This document shows, in pieces, positions 6,611 to 16,361 of a stretch of 64,000 bases of DNA; position 1 is the stretch's first letter, and the number at the start of each line of letters is the position of its first letter. The notes under the pieces are model-generated. The model saw only the letters and a program-made list of their open reading frames with translations. It ran no database searches and was not told where the DNA came from. The DNA is from JAJPKK01 sp963781195 (GTDB taxonomy: Bacteria; Pseudomonadota; Alphaproteobacteria; Rhizobiales; Xanthobacteraceae): contig CAWAEZ010000001.1 of the NCBI GenBank assembly GCA_963781195.1, positions 95,597 to 159,596 of the forward strand, written 5' to 3'. The position numbers were made by a program, and so were the translations under genes.

Positions 6611-8863
6611 TTTCTGTGCGCCGGCACGGCGCTGGTCAGCCTGACCGTCGTCGCACTGGCTTCCGGTTCCGCGGCGGCCCAGCAGGCGGCCGCGCCGCAA
6701 GCTCCCGCGGCGGCGGCGACGGCGGTCGAGATCGACGACAACGACATCGGCGGCGTGGTCACTAGCCGGTTCGGCGCGGAGGCGGGCGTCTGGGTGATCG
6801 CCGAGACCACCGACCTCGGAACGCGCTTCGCCAAGATCGCGGTCACCGATGATCTCGGCCGTTACGTCATCCCCGACCTGCCCAAAGCCAACTACCGGGT
6901 GTGGGTGCGCGGTTACGGCCTCGTCGACTCCGCCAAGGTCGCGGCGGTACCGGGCAAGCCGCTCAACCTCACCGCCGTGGTCGCGCCCGACCTCGCCGCG
7001 GCGGCGCAGTATTATCCGGCGATCTACTGGGCCTCGATGATCCGGGTCCCCGACAAGAGCCGCTTCCCCGGCACCGGCGCCGACGGCAACGGCATTCCGG
7101 TCAACTTCAAGACCCAGGATCAATGGCTCAATGCCGTGAAGACCAACGGCTGCGGCAACTGCCATCAGCTCGGCAACTACGCCACGCGCACGATCCCGGA
7201 GTCGCTCGGCCATTTCGATTCCTCGATCGCCGCATGGGCGCGCCGGCTCCAGTCCGGTCCTGCCGGCCGCGACATGGTGCGCTTCGTCACCCAGTTCATG
7301 GGGCCGGACGGCGGCCACCTCGCCGCGCTGGCCGACTGGACCGACCGCATCAAGGCGGGCGAGCTGCCGAGCGCCACGCCGCCGCGGCCGATCGGGCTCG
7401 AACGCAACATCGTCGTCACCGTGCGCGACTGGTCGGACCCCAAGCACTATCTCCACGACCTCGCGCTCACCGACAAGCGCAAGCCGACCGTCAACGGCTA
7501 CGGTCTGATCTATGGCGCGGCGGAGCTCTCGACCGACAATCTTCCGATCCTCGATCCCGTGCACAACACCAAGACCACCATGAAGGTGCCGGTGAAGGAT
7601 CCAAAATACACGCCGAGTTCGGCGCTCTCCAACAAGGTGCTGGCGCCGTCGCCGTATTGGGGCATGGAGCAGATCTGGGACACCCAGGTGAACGCCCACA
7701 ACCCGATGATGGACCAGGACGGGCGGGTCTATTTCACCGCGCAGCAGCGCTCGCCGAAGGACCCGCCGGATTATTGCAAGAAGGATTCAGCCCTGCGATC
7801 CGCGCAACTCTATCCGCTCGCCGGAACGCCGGACGGCTTCGTGCAGAATTCCCGCCAGATCACCGCCTACGACCCCGCGACCAAGAAGTTCTCGTTCATC
7901 GACACCTGCTTCGGCACCCACCATCTCAACTTCGCCGAGGACGCCAACAACACGCTCTGGCTCAGCAACAACACCCAGGGCGCTCTCGCGGTGGTCGGCT
8001 GGATCAACACCAAGATGTACTGGGAGACCGGCGACGCCGCGAAGTCGCAGGGGTGGACGCCGATGATCGTCGACACCAACGGCAACGGCAAACGCGACGA
8101 GGGCTACAACGAGCCCGGCAAGGCGGCCGATCCGGCCAAGGACACCCGCATCCCCTACGCCATGTACGGCATCTCCTGGAGCCCGCTCGACGGCTCGATC
8201 TGGGGCTCGAACCTCGAGCATCCCGGTTACATCCTGCGGCTCGCGCCCGGCGCCAATCCGGCGGAGACCGCGCTGGCGGAAATTTACCGGATCCCGCTGC
8301 CGGGCTTCGGCATCCGCGGCATGGACGTCGACCGCAACGGCGTCGTCTGGATGCCGCTCGACTCCGGCCACATCGGCAGCTTCGACCGGCGGCTGTGCAA
8401 GGGCCCGCTCAACGGGCCGGGCGCCGAGCAGGGCAACAAGTGTCCGGAAGGCTTCGCCTTCTATGCGATCCCCGGGCCGGGCTTCCAGGGCGACGCCGGC
8501 GCCGAGGAAAACCCGTATTACACCTGGGTCGACCAGCACGACATCCTGGGCCTCGGCGCCAACACGCCGATCGCCACCGGCAACCAGTCGGATTCGCTTC
8601 ACGCCCTGGTCGGAGGCCGCGTCCTCGAGCTGCGCGTCCCCTACCCCATGGGCTTCTTCGCCAAGGGCCTCGACGGCCGCATCGACGACCCCAATGCGGG
8701 CTGGAAAGGCCGCGGCCTGTGGGTGACCTCCGGCAACCGGACGCCGGTGCACATCGAGGGCATCGATGCGCCGGCCCCCGGCGCGCCGGGCACCACGCCG
8801 GAAACCGCGTCGAGCCCGCTGGTGGTCAACTTCCAGCTGCGGCCCACCCCGCTGGCGCATTGA
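6536..8863 (+). CDS. Exported protein with carboxypeptidase-regulatory-like domain, CxxCH haem motif and propeller-like C-terminus
   Basis: 775 residues. The start is TTG at 6536, supported by GGGAGG 5 bases before it. Residues 1-25 are five repeated units (NAKNL, NAKNL, NAENL, RAKNL, RTKNF), then a hydrophobic core and AAAQQ cleavage region. About residues 60-115 form a carboxypeptidase-regulatory-like beta sandwich (a Vgb-linked Ig-like fold). C206-G-N-C209-H210 is a c-type haem site. From about residue 280 onward come repeated Trp/Asp-rich strands such as NTLWLSNNTQG and DGSIWGSNLEHPG, resembling a virginiamycin B lyase/NHL propeller. Other candidates for the same role are quinone-free dehydrogenase or a carbohydrate-binding electron carrier; the substrate is unknown. 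Confidence 0.82.
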   Translation: MNAKNLNAKNLNAENLRAKNLRTKNFLCAGTALVSLTVVALASGSAAAQQAAAPQAPAAAATAVEIDDNDIGGVVTSRFGAEAGVWVIAETTDLGTRFAKIAVTDDLGRYVIPDLPKANYRVWVRGYGLVDSAKVAAVPGKPLNLTAVVAPDLAAAAQYYPAIYWASMIRVPDKSRFPGTGADGNGIPVNFKTQDQWLNAVKTNGCGNCHQLGNYATRTIPESLGHFDSSIAAWARRLQSGPAGRDMVRFVTQFMGPDGGHLAALADWTDRIKAGELPSATPPRPIGLERNIVVTVRDWSDPKHYLHDLALTDKRKPTVNGYGLIYGAAELSTDNLPILDPVHNTKTTMKVPVKDPKYTPSSALSNKVLAPSPYWGMEQIWDTQVNAHNPMMDQDGRVYFTAQQRSPKDPPDYCKKDSALRSAQLYPLAGTPDGFVQNSRQITAYDPATKKFSFIDTCFGTHHLNFAEDANNTLWLSNNTQGALAVVGWINTKMYWETGDAAKSQGWTPMIVDTNGNGKRDEGYNEPGKAADPAKDTRIPYAMYGISWSPLDGSIWGSNLEHPGYILRLAPGANPAETALAEIYRIPLPGFGIRGMDVDRNGVVWMPLDSGHIGSFDRRLCKGPLNGPGAEQGNKCPEGFAFYAIPGPGFQGDAGAEENPYYTWVDQHDILGLGANTPIATGNQSDSLHALVGGRVLELRVPYPMGFFAKGLDGRIDDPNAGWKGRGLWVTSGNRTPVHIEGIDAPAPGAPGTTPETASSPLVVNFQLRPTPLAH

Positions 8864-8973
8864 CCGCGCGGGGTCGGGGAGGGATTTTCCCTCTCCCAGT
8901 TGCGGGTGGCCGAGGGATTTAGCCGAGGGATTTTCTCTCTCTCTCCGGCTTTCGGGCGCCGCGCGATTCTTCT

Positions 8974-9090
8974 CCCTCTCCCGCTTGCGGGGGAGGGCGG
9001 AGAGGGGGCTGCGGCGCAAGCCCGCTCACCGACCGCGTTGCTCGACCAAAGAGGCTCCCTCCCTGCCCTCCCCCGCAAGCGGGAGAGGGA
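8974..9090. repeat. REP-like inverted pair downstream of the 6536 gene
   Basis: The palindromic element CCCTCTCCCGCTTGCGGG continuing into GGGAGGGC (8974-8998) reappears inverted at 9065-9090, with 66 bases between. A degenerate half copy lies at about 8889-8905. The whole interval 8864-9146 holds no gene. Such CCCTCTCCCGC elements are common intergenic palindromes in Bradyrhizobium relatives. The pair could fold into a large hairpin and may end transcription from both converging genes. Confidence 0.75.
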
Positions 9091-9146
9091 TTCAGAAGCG
9101 CGGGCACAAGAGCGAAGCTCGGGTGCGCCGTCACCCGCCCCATTGA

Positions 9147-10848
9147 CTACTGCGCCGGCGTGTCCTCCAGCGCCGCGAACGGCCCGCTGCCGTAGACGAT
9201 GCGGCCGCCGACCATGGTGAGCAGGCTTTCGATGCCGCCGATCTCGTCCTCGGGCACCGTCGTGTAGTCCTTGGTCAGCACCGCGAGGTCGGCGAGCCGG
9301 CCGGCGACGAGCGCGCCGCGACGGCCCTCGTCATGGGTGAACCAGGCGCTGCCCTGGGTGTAGAGCCGCAGCGCGTCCTCGCGGCTCGGCATCTCGTCGC
9401 GGTCGCGCGTCGGCGTACCGGCAATGGTCTTGCCGTCGATCATCCAAGCGAGCGCAGCGAACGGATTGTAGGACATCACGCGATGGGCATCGGTGCCGGC
9501 GCCGACGGCGACGCCGATGTTCTGCGCCGTCTTGATCGGCGGCGTGCGCCGCGCCGCTTCGGGGCCGCGCGCCTTGATGAAGGCGTCGCCGCTGAAATAC
9601 AGGGCGTCCTGCATCAGCCAGCCGACGCCCAGCGCCTTCATGCGCTGCAGGCTCTCCGGCGAGGCATCGTTCAAATGGGCGATCGACCAGCGCAGCGGCG
9701 CGATCGGCGTCTCGCGGTTCACCCGCTCCATCACGTCGAGCAGATGATGGACCGAGGCGTCGTTCATCCAATGCTGCGTCAGCGTCATGCCGCGCGCCGC
9801 GGCCCACCGCGCCACCTCGTAGTAGTGCTGCTTCTGGGCGTCGGTGGGGTTGTCGTTGTTGTACATGCCCCAGGTGACGTTCTCGCCGATGCCGTTGAAG
9901 CGCAGCATGTCGTCGCCGAAGCCCATCGGCAGCATCTGCGTGAGGTCCTGGTCGTCCTCGATCTCCTTGCCGGGGCGCTGCGAGAACAGGCTGAACACGA
10001 CCCGCACGGTCAGGTGCCGGTCCTGCCACACCTTGAACAGCGGCTGATAGCTCGCCGGGCTGAGATTGTAGCCGCCGGGGTCGCTCACCCCGGTGAGCCC
10101 GAGCCGGTTGAGCTCGCGGAAGAACGCCCTCGTGCCGGCGACGCTTTGCTCGAAGCCCGGCAGCGGCAGGCGATCGAACAGCGCGGTGATGGCGGCGTTG
10201 TCGCCGTTGATCCAGCCGGTCGGATTGCCCTGCGCGTCGCGCTCGATCTTGCCGCGCGCCGGCACCTCGGCGTCGCCGGCGATGCCGAGCGCCTTGAAGC
10301 CCGCCGGGCTCAGGAGGATGGCCGAGTAGAACGAGCTGGATGTAGACGGGCTGGTCGGGCGCCGCCGCGACCAGCTCCGCCTGGGTGGGCCGGCGCCGCT
10401 CGGCGAATTGCTGCTCGGTCCAGCCGCCGGCGACGATGAGCCATTGGCCGGGCTTTGCCTCCTTCGCCGCCGCGGCGAGGCGCGCCATCGCCTCCGGAAT
10501 GGAGCGGGTGCCGATCCAGTTGACCTCGGTGGCGTAGAACAACGCGGCGCGGATCGCGTGCATGTGGGAATCGACCAGGCCGGGAATGACGGTGCGACCG
10601 CCGACATCGATGACCCGGGTGGCCGGGCCGGCGAGCGCGGCGATGTCGGTCGAGCGGCCCACCGCGATCACCTTGCCGTCACGCACCGCCAGCGCCTCGG
10701 CGACGCTGCCGCGGGCATCGAGCGTCAGAATCTTGCCGTTGACGAGTGCGACATCGGCGCTCTGCGCGTGCGCCGGCGGCGGCGCCGCTGCGGCGAGCAG
10801 GCCCGCCAGCGCGGCGACTGCCGCGATCCGCGACAACACGTTCTTCAT
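9147..10848 (-). pseudogene. YtcJ-like metal-dependent amidohydrolase, frameshifted
   Basis: The gene starts at ATG 10848 with GGGAGG 6 bases upstream and a signal peptide (residues 1-24). Frame one runs through the amidohydrolase entry motif (GLVDSHMHAIRAA) to VYIQLVL near 10335; homology then continues in the next frame as YSAILLSPAGFKALGI to the stop at 9147, including the metal-site region (LTQHWMNDASVHH, GAGTDAHRV). The total length is 3n+1, fitting one extra base, probably the G in CAGCTCGTTCTAC. Intact members hydrolyse amide or ester bonds of small molecules, substrate unspecified. Either a true pseudogene or a sequence error; the rest of the frame is undamaged, which favours a recent or artefactual event. 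Confidence 0.85.
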
Positions 10849-10906
10849 TCCAGTCCTCCCGGCGACGCCGTTGCGGCGCCCGTTGCGATGCGTGTCCATC
10901 GATCGG

Positions 10907-11704
10907 TCATCGTCCGGCCGGCGCGACGGCCGTGGTGTTGAAGCCGGCGCTGTCGAAGGCATGGCGCACGGTGCCGTCGGCCTTGGCGTCCTCGACGAAA
11001 TGCGCCGCCCAGTCGCGCGTTGCGGCGCGGTTCTTCGGAACGGTCACGACCACGCCGGTCGACTGCACGGCGCCGTCGAGCACGCGGCTCCCCGGCAACG
11101 TCTTGGAAAGAGCGACGACCGCGTCGCGTCCCATGGCGAGCGCATCGAGCTTGCCCGCCGCCATCAGCTCCGCCGCCCCTTCGGGCTTGGGGAAGGCGGT
11201 GAGGGTGGCGTTCTTGAGCCCCTTGGCGACGGTGCGCGAGGTCGCGGTGCCCTCGATGACGCCGACATGGAGGCCGGCGCGGTCCACCTCCGCATTGTCC
11301 TTGATGTCGGAGCCGGCGCGCACGAGATAGCTGCTCTCGTACACCACGTAGGACGGGCCCTGGTCGACGAACTTCTCGCGTTCGGCATCGGCCGGCATGA
11401 ACGAGATGTCCCAGCCGTCCTTCGCGGCGGCCGCCGCGATCTCGCCGGAGTTCTTGTACTCGACGAGTTGCAGCGGCACGTGGAGCTTCTCCGCGGCCGC
11501 CTTGGCGAGCTCCACCGTGACGCCGCGCGCGGCACCGGACTGCGGATCGCGGGTCGCCCAGAAGGTCGAGGCCGCCGGGCCGACGGCGACGGCCACCCGC
11601 AACGCCCCGGTCGGCGCAATCTCGCGCACCGAATTGTCCAGCGCCCACGCCGCGCTGCCGAGAACCACGAGCCCGACCAGCCCGCCGGTGATCGTCCGCA
11701 CCAT
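10907..11704 (-). CDS. Periplasmic solute-binding protein of amino-acid ABC type
   Basis: 265 residues from the ATG at 11704, which has GGAGGAG 4 bases upstream; a longer GTG frame to 11839 adds no signal. A short signal peptide ends at AAWA. The sequence has the type II periplasmic binding fold of family 3: GALRVAVAVGPAAS, then a segment RGVTVELAKAAAEKL, then WDISFMPADAEREKFVDQGP, and VGVIEGTATSRTV leading the second lobe. These recognise amino acids or related small polar solutes. No permease or ATPase gene is adjacent, so it either works with a distant transporter or acts as a sensor subunit. It lies 58 bases upstream of the frameshifted amidohydrolase on the same strand and may share its transcript. 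Confidence 0.88.
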   Translation of the reverse strand: MVRTITGGLVGLVVLGSAAWALDNSVREIAPTGALRVAVAVGPAASTFWATRDPQSGAARGVTVELAKAAAEKLHVPLQLVEYKNSGEIAAAAAKDGWDISFMPADAEREKFVDQGPSYVVYESSYLVRAGSDIKDNAEVDRAGLHVGVIEGTATSRTVAKGLKNATLTAFPKPEGAAELMAAGKLDALAMGRDAVVALSKTLPGSRVLDGAVQSTGVVVTVPKNRAATRDWAAHFVEDAKADGTVRHAFDSAGFNTTAVAPAGR

Positions 11705-11897
11705 TTTCTCCTCCCACGCCAAGTCCATGACCCCGGCCACCGGCCGGAACACGGACTCCAGTTTTTTCACCGCGATCCGAATTCGGTTGCAGCTGCGCCG
11801 CACGCCGGAATGACGAAACATGCGACGGCGGTTTACCACAGGTCGTGGGCGCCGTGACCACCCTCGCCTCGAACTGCGAACCTCGCGCCTCGACGCG

Positions 11898-13523
11898 TCA
11901 CGCCTTCGCGCCGGACAGGATCAGCGCGGCGCCCTTCTCGGCGATCATCATGGTGGGGGCGGCGGTGTTTCCCGAGGTGATCGACGGCATCACGGAGGCA
12001 TCGATCACCCGCAGGCGGTCGAGGCCGATCACCCGCAAGGTGCCGTCGACCACGGCGGTGCGATCGGTGTCGCGGCCCATCTTCGCGGTGCCGACGGGAT
12101 GGAAGATGGTGGTGCCGATATCGCCCGCGGCCTTCAGCAGCGCCGCGTCGTCGTTGCCGACCGCCGGGCCCGGCAGGAATTCCTGCGGATGGAACGGCGC
12201 CAGCGCCGGCTGCGCGGCGATGCGCCGTGCCGTGCGCATGGAATCGGCGGCGACGCGACGGTCGTCGTCGGTCGAAAGGTAGTTCGGCTTGATGGCGGGC
12301 GGCACCGTCGGATCGGGCGAGCGCAGCCGCAGATGGCCGCGGCTGGTCGGCTGGACATTGGTGACGCTCGCGGTGAACGCCGGGAAGCGGTGCAGCGGCT
12401 CGCCGAAGCGATCGAGGGACAACGGCTGCACGTGGAACTGGATGTTGGCCCGCTCGCGTCCGGGATCGGAGCGCGTGAACAGGCCGAGCTGCGACGGCGC
12501 CATGGTGAGGGGGCCGCGGCGCAGCAGCGCGTATTGCACCATCATCCCGATCCGTCCGGCCGGCGAATGGTAGGTGCTGTTGAGCGTGCGGGCGCCGCTG
12601 ATCTTGTAGATCGCGCGCAGCTGCAGGTGGTCGTGCAGGTTCTCGCCGACGCCCGCGCGGTCGAGCACCACGGGAAGGCCGTGCGCCTGCAGCGCGGCGG
12701 CCGGCCCGACCCCGGACAGCAGCAGGAGATGCGGCGAGCCGATGGCGCCTGCGGCCAGGATGATCTCGCCGCGACAGCGGGCGCGGCGGTCGCGGCCGTC
12801 CTGGCGCCAGCGGACCCCGGTCGCACGCTGACCCTCGAACACGAGGCCGGTGGCGAGGCATCCGGTTTCGAGCCGCAGGTTGGACCGCGACAGCGCCGGC
12901 TTGAGAAAGCCGCTCGCCGCCGACCACCGCCGCCCCCGCTTCTGGTTGACGTGGAAATAGCAGGAGCCTTCGTTGTCCCCGGTGTTGAAATCCGGGATCG
13001 CCTTGATGCCCGCCTGGGTCGCCGCGGCGCGGAACGCCTCGAGCAGAGGCCAGCGCACCCGCGGCGGCTCGATGCGCCACTCGCCGCCGACGCCGTGGCT
13101 GTCGCTCGCCCCGAGGAAATGATCCTCGTGCTTCTTGAAATAGGGCAGCACGTCGTCCCAGCCCCAGCCGGAAAGGCCGAGCTGCCGCCAGTGGTCATAG
13201 TCCGCGGCCTGGCCGCGCATGTAGATCATGGCATTGATGGAGGACGACCCGCCGATCACCTTGCCGCGCGGATAATTCAGGCTGCGCCCGTTGAGGCCCT
13301 CTTCCGGCTCGGTCTTGAACATCCAGTCCGAGCGCGGATTGCCGATGGCGAACAGGTAGCCGACCGGGATGTGATACCAGATCCAGTTGTCGCGCCCGCC
13401 CGCTTCCAGCAGCAGAACCCGCGTGTCCGGCTTGGCCGACAGCCGGTTCGCCAGCACGCAGCCCGCCGAGCCCGCGCCGACGATGATGTAGTCGTAGTCG
13501 CCTTCGATGAGTTCTTCGTCCAT
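11898..13523 (-). CDS. GMC-family FAD oxidoreductase (choline/alcohol dehydrogenase type)
   Basis: 541 residues. The FAD-binding Rossmann motif is IIVGAGSAGCVLANRL near residue 13, followed by the GMC signature 1 region (PRGKVIGGSSSINAMIYMRG) and signature 2 (GAIGSPHLLLLSGVGP). The C-terminal part holds the HPVGTAKMG and ITSGNTAAPTMMIAEKGA motifs with the catalytic His and Asn of the family. It oxidises an alcohol using FAD; choline, polyethylene glycol or other primary alcohols are possible. The start at 13523 (MDEEL) has a weak ribosome site but fits family N-termini; the frame upstream is shadow sequence of the antiporter gene 65 bases away. Transcribed with the antiporter on the minus strand. 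Confidence 0.9.
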   Translation of the reverse strand: MDEELIEGDYDYIIVGAGSAGCVLANRLSAKPDTRVLLLEAGGRDNWIWYHIPVGYLFAIGNPRSDWMFKTEPEEGLNGRSLNYPRGKVIGGSSSINAMIYMRGQAADYDHWRQLGLSGWGWDDVLPYFKKHEDHFLGASDSHGVGGEWRIEPPRVRWPLLEAFRAAATQAGIKAIPDFNTGDNEGSCYFHVNQKRGRRWSAASGFLKPALSRSNLRLETGCLATGLVFEGQRATGVRWRQDGRDRRARCRGEIILAAGAIGSPHLLLLSGVGPAAALQAHGLPVVLDRAGVGENLHDHLQLRAIYKISGARTLNSTYHSPAGRIGMMVQYALLRRGPLTMAPSQLGLFTRSDPGRERANIQFHVQPLSLDRFGEPLHRFPAFTASVTNVQPTSRGHLRLRSPDPTVPPAIKPNYLSTDDDRRVAADSMRTARRIAAQPALAPFHPQEFLPGPAVGNDDAALLKAAGDIGTTIFHPVGTAKMGRDTDRTAVVDGTLRVIGLDRLRVIDASVMPSITSGNTAAPTMMIAEKGAALILSGAKA

Positions 13524-13588
13524 GGGCGGCAATGTGCGCTGGCGAAGCGGCGCGCGCAACGCGGTTTCGGGCCGCGCGCGGCGGGGGC

Positions 13589-15373
13589 CTACAGCCGCGC
13601 CAGCATCCGCTTGAGGAAGGCCCCGATCTTCGCCGTGCGCGGCTGCGGCGCGGCGTCTTCCGCCTCCTCGGCGAGGTCGAGGCCGACGGTCTTCACGCGG
13701 CCCTTGGCGACGGCATCGACCACCAGATGGATCGAGCCCAGCGCCAGCCGGTCGCCGACCCGCGCCTTGTGCGGGAGATGCGAGGCGAACCAATCGGCGA
13801 GCGTGGTGTCCTCGTCTTGTGCCGCAATGGTGAGGCCGTAGATCTCGCCGAGCGTGCCGAGGCTGACGTCGCCGGAGACGAAGAAGTCGCCGAGCAGGCG
13901 CAGGTCGGGCGTCGCCGGCGGCGGCATGTCGACGAAGAAGCGATCGAGCGCCCGGGCCTTTTCCGGCGGGGCGAGGAAATAGGCGTAGTCGCCCTCGTGG
14001 ATTCCGCCGGCCTCGGCGGCGGAGAGCACGTGCTCGTCGCGCACCACCAGCATCAGCTTCGCCCAGGACGGCGACAGGCGCCGGCGCAGATACGGATTGT
14101 TGTGGCCGACCGAATAGCCGACGAGCTCGTGCTCGAGCTGTCCCGGCAGATCGAGCTCGACCCGCCGCGGCGCGGGGTCGGCGCGCGGCAGCGCGATGTG
14201 CAGCTTCTGCGCGGCGACCGCGATGGTCCAGCCCTGCACCAGGAGCGACACCAGCACCACGACGAAGCCGATGTCGAAGAACACCAGCGCGTTGGGAAGC
14301 CCGACCAGCAGTGGGATCGACGCGAGGAAGATACCGACCGCGCCGCGCAATCCGACCCAGGAGACGAACGTCTTCTCCCGCCATGAAAAGCGGAATGGCG
14401 TCAGGCAGAGAAACACCGCGAGCGGCCGCGCGAGGAACATCAGCGTCGCCGCCACCGCGAGCGCCGGCACGGCGTGCTCGAACAGCCGCTCCGGCCAGGC
14501 GAGCAGGCCGAGCAGCACGAACATGACGATCTGGGCGAGCCAGGTCGCCGCATCGAGGAACACGATCACCGCGTTGTGGGCGCGGGTCGGGCGGTTGCCG
14601 ACCAGCATTCCGGCGAGATAGACGGCGAGAAATCCCGATGCGTGGAACACCTGGGCGAGTGCGAACACCACGAGCGCGCCGGTCGCGACCAGCGGCGCAT
14701 GCAGGCCCTGCGGCAGATTCAGCCGGTTGAGCGCCAGCACGATCGCGCGGCCGCCGACCAGCCCGACGACGGCGCCGCCGACGCCTTCGACCGCGAGCTC
14801 CTTGAGCACCGACAGCCACGACTGGTCGCCATTGAGCTGGATGCTCACCAGCGCCATCGTCAGGAAGATCGCGAACGGATCGTTGGTGGCGGACTCGATC
14901 TCCAGGGTTGCGCCGACCCGCGGCCGCAGCCGCAGCCCGCGCGAGTGGACCAGCAGGAACACGGCCGCCGCGTCGGTCGAGGACACCACGGCGCCGACCA
15001 GCAGCGATTCGATCCAGGTGAACCCGAGCAGGTAATGGGCCGCCGGCGCGGTCAACGCGGCGGTGAGCAGGACGCCGATGGTGGCGAGCACGAGCGAGGG
15101 GCCGATGACGCTGCGGAAGGTCGCAAACCGCGTCCGCAGGCCGCCGTCGAACAGGATCAGCGCCAGCGCCACCGATCCGACCGTGTAGGTCAGGTTGACG
15201 TCGTCGAAGCGCACTCCGCCGGGGCCGGCCTCGCCGGCGAGCATGCCGACGAGAAGGAACACCAGCAGCAACGGCGCACCGAAGCGCAGCGCCACCAGGC
15301 TCGACAGAATGCCGGCCAGGACCAGCATCGCGCCGAACATGATGGTGAGGCTAACGGTGTCGAGCGCTGCCAT
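13589..15373 (-). CDS. CPA1-type potassium/proton antiporter with TrkA-C domain
   Basis: 594 residues. Residues 1-390 hold about 12 transmembrane segments of the sodium/proton exchanger fold, with the paired-acid ion site visible in the fifth to sixth helices (VVSSTDAAAVF and ATNDPFAIFL). Residues about 400-490 form a TrkA-C regulatory domain (LVGYSVGHNNPYLRRR), and the end is a transporter-associated domain. Length and order match NhaP2/CvrA, which exchange internal K+ for protons and protect against low osmolarity. It faces the inner membrane. A block of eight 16-base tandem repeats lies 66 bases upstream of the ATG. Downstream on the same strand is the GMC oxidoreductase. Confidence 0.9.
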   Translation of the reverse strand: MAALDTVSLTIMFGAMLVLAGILSSLVALRFGAPLLLVFLLVGMLAGEAGPGGVRFDDVNLTYTVGSVALALILFDGGLRTRFATFRSVIGPSLVLATIGVLLTAALTAPAAHYLLGFTWIESLLVGAVVSSTDAAAVFLLVHSRGLRLRPRVGATLEIESATNDPFAIFLTMALVSIQLNGDQSWLSVLKELAVEGVGGAVVGLVGGRAIVLALNRLNLPQGLHAPLVATGALVVFALAQVFHASGFLAVYLAGMLVGNRPTRAHNAVIVFLDAATWLAQIVMFVLLGLLAWPERLFEHAVPALAVAATLMFLARPLAVFLCLTPFRFSWREKTFVSWVGLRGAVGIFLASIPLLVGLPNALVFFDIGFVVVLVSLLVQGWTIAVAAQKLHIALPRADPAPRRVELDLPGQLEHELVGYSVGHNNPYLRRRLSPSWAKLMLVVRDEHVLSAAEAGGIHEGDYAYFLAPPEKARALDRFFVDMPPPATPDLRLLGDFFVSGDVSLGTLGEIYGLTIAAQDEDTTLADWFASHLPHKARVGDRLALGSIHLVVDAVAKGRVKTVGLDLAEEAEDAAPQPRTAKIGAFLKRMLARL

Positions 15374-15438
15374 CGTTCATTCCCAGGCGCCGGCCGCGCC
15401 ATCCGAGCGCGCCATCACTACAGGATTCACGCGGATGT

Positions 15439-15571
15439 CTCCTACTGCGCATATCGTCTGACGTGCATGTCGTCTGTCGTGCATGTCGTCTGCCGTGCAT
15501 GTCGTGTGCCGTGCGGCATGTCTCCTGTCGTGCAGATCGTCTGCCGCGCACAGGTCTTGTGCCGCGCATGT
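15439..15571 (-). repeat. Eight 16-bp tandem repeats upstream of the CPA1 antiporter
   Basis: Plus-strand units follow CGTCTGCCGTGCATGT with changes: 15439-15454, 15455-15470, 15471-15486, 15487-15502, 15503-15521 (19 bases), 15522-15537, 15538-15555 (18 bases), 15556-15571. There are no spacers. The block fills most of the 307-base gap between the holin-like gene and the antiporter and lies upstream of the antiporter start on its own strand. No gene is seen in the gap. Confidence 0.85.
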
Positions 15572-15680
15572 CTCCGGCAGAGAACGCGCCATATGCGCGC
15601 GGGCCGTTCCCCGTCGCTCGCGGGCAAGAATGGAACCAGCGGCTCTGATGGTTGCGGACCGGCACGGAAAACGAAGCGTC

Positions 15681-16361
15681 TCAACCCGGCCCCGGAGAAT
15701 TCCCCGGCGGCGATCCGGAAGTGCTTCGCGCCAGCAACCAGCCGGTCGCCGCGGCGACGCCGAGGATGATTGCGAGCTGGGTACGGTCGCCGTGGCGGAC
15801 CAGCGCGAGGGCGTCCCCGACGGCATCGTCGATCTTCCCGCCCGCCGGGGTGTGCAGCGTCGCGACGAACGCGTCCACCGCCGGATGCCCGAACTTTCGA
15901 TCCTTGGCGAGCAGTCCGAGGAGGAATGTGAGGGGCTCGACGAGGTCGCCGGCGGAGCCGGGTGCCGGCGCTGTGGCCTCGGCGGCGGCTGGCGGCGCAG
16001 TGGCCGCCGCGACGGCCGCGATCGGCGCATCCGGCGGGGATGCCAGCGAGCGCGCCACCATCCACGCCGCGGCGAGCAGGATCACGACCGCCGCCACGAG
16101 GATGGCGGCGAGAATGCCGAGCGCGACGTTCGGCCCATAGGCGGCCTCGGCGATGCGGTAGAGCGCGAACAGGCCGACGCCGATCGCCATCATCGCGAAC
16201 AGGCCGGCCAACGTCGCCAGCACCGCGATGATCGCCGCCGTCACGGCGGTGTGCCGCGCGCGGCCGGCCGCCTCCTCGACGCGCCGCTCGATCTCGCCCT
16301 TGACCGCGGCGAACTCGGCGCGGACGTCGAGCCCGAACAGGCTGAGCAGCTTGAACAGCAT
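15681..16361 (-). CDS. Small membrane protein of the phage-holin-like superfamily
   Basis: 226 residues starting at the ATG at 16361, which overlaps the stop of the previous gene by one base (TGATG), so translation is coupled. Two strong membrane helices are visible near residues 45-70 (IIAVLATLAGLFAMMAIGVGLF) and 85-110 (LGILAAILVAAVVILLAAAW), after an acidic-basic cytoplasmic helix (EFAAVKGEIERRVEEAAGRA). The tail is Pro/Ala-rich and probably disordered. This layout matches the phage holin-like family often found paired with DUF883 proteins in Hyphomicrobiales; despite the name these are chromosomal envelope-stress genes, not lysis genes. An alternative ATG at 16379 would add six residues. 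Confidence 0.75.
   Translation of the reverse strand: MLFKLLSLFGLDVRAEFAAVKGEIERRVEEAAGRARHTAVTAAIIAVLATLAGLFAMMAIGVGLFALYRIAEAAYGPNVALGILAAILVAAVVILLAAAWMVARSLASPPDAPIAAVAAATAPPAAAEATAPAPGSAGDLVEPLTFLLGLLAKDRKFGHPAVDAFVATLHTPAGGKIDDAVGDALALVRHGDRTQLAIILGVAAATGWLLARSTSGSPPGNSPGPG

Noticed and set aside
6458..7699. Minus-strand gene opposite the haem/propeller protein
   Set aside because: It is antisense to a gene with a haem motif, signal peptide and ribosome site; the antisense product has no recognisable features and contains the reverse of the 15-base repeats.
11898..14819. A 973-residue minus-strand protein
   Set aside because: Its first 430 codons are an out-of-frame reading of the antiporter gene; the GMC oxidoreductase begins at 13523.
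15681..16361. Prophage remnant because of the holin-like protein
   Set aside because: No endolysin, integrase, capsid or attachment site is near, and the DUF883 pairing is typical of chromosomal stress genes.
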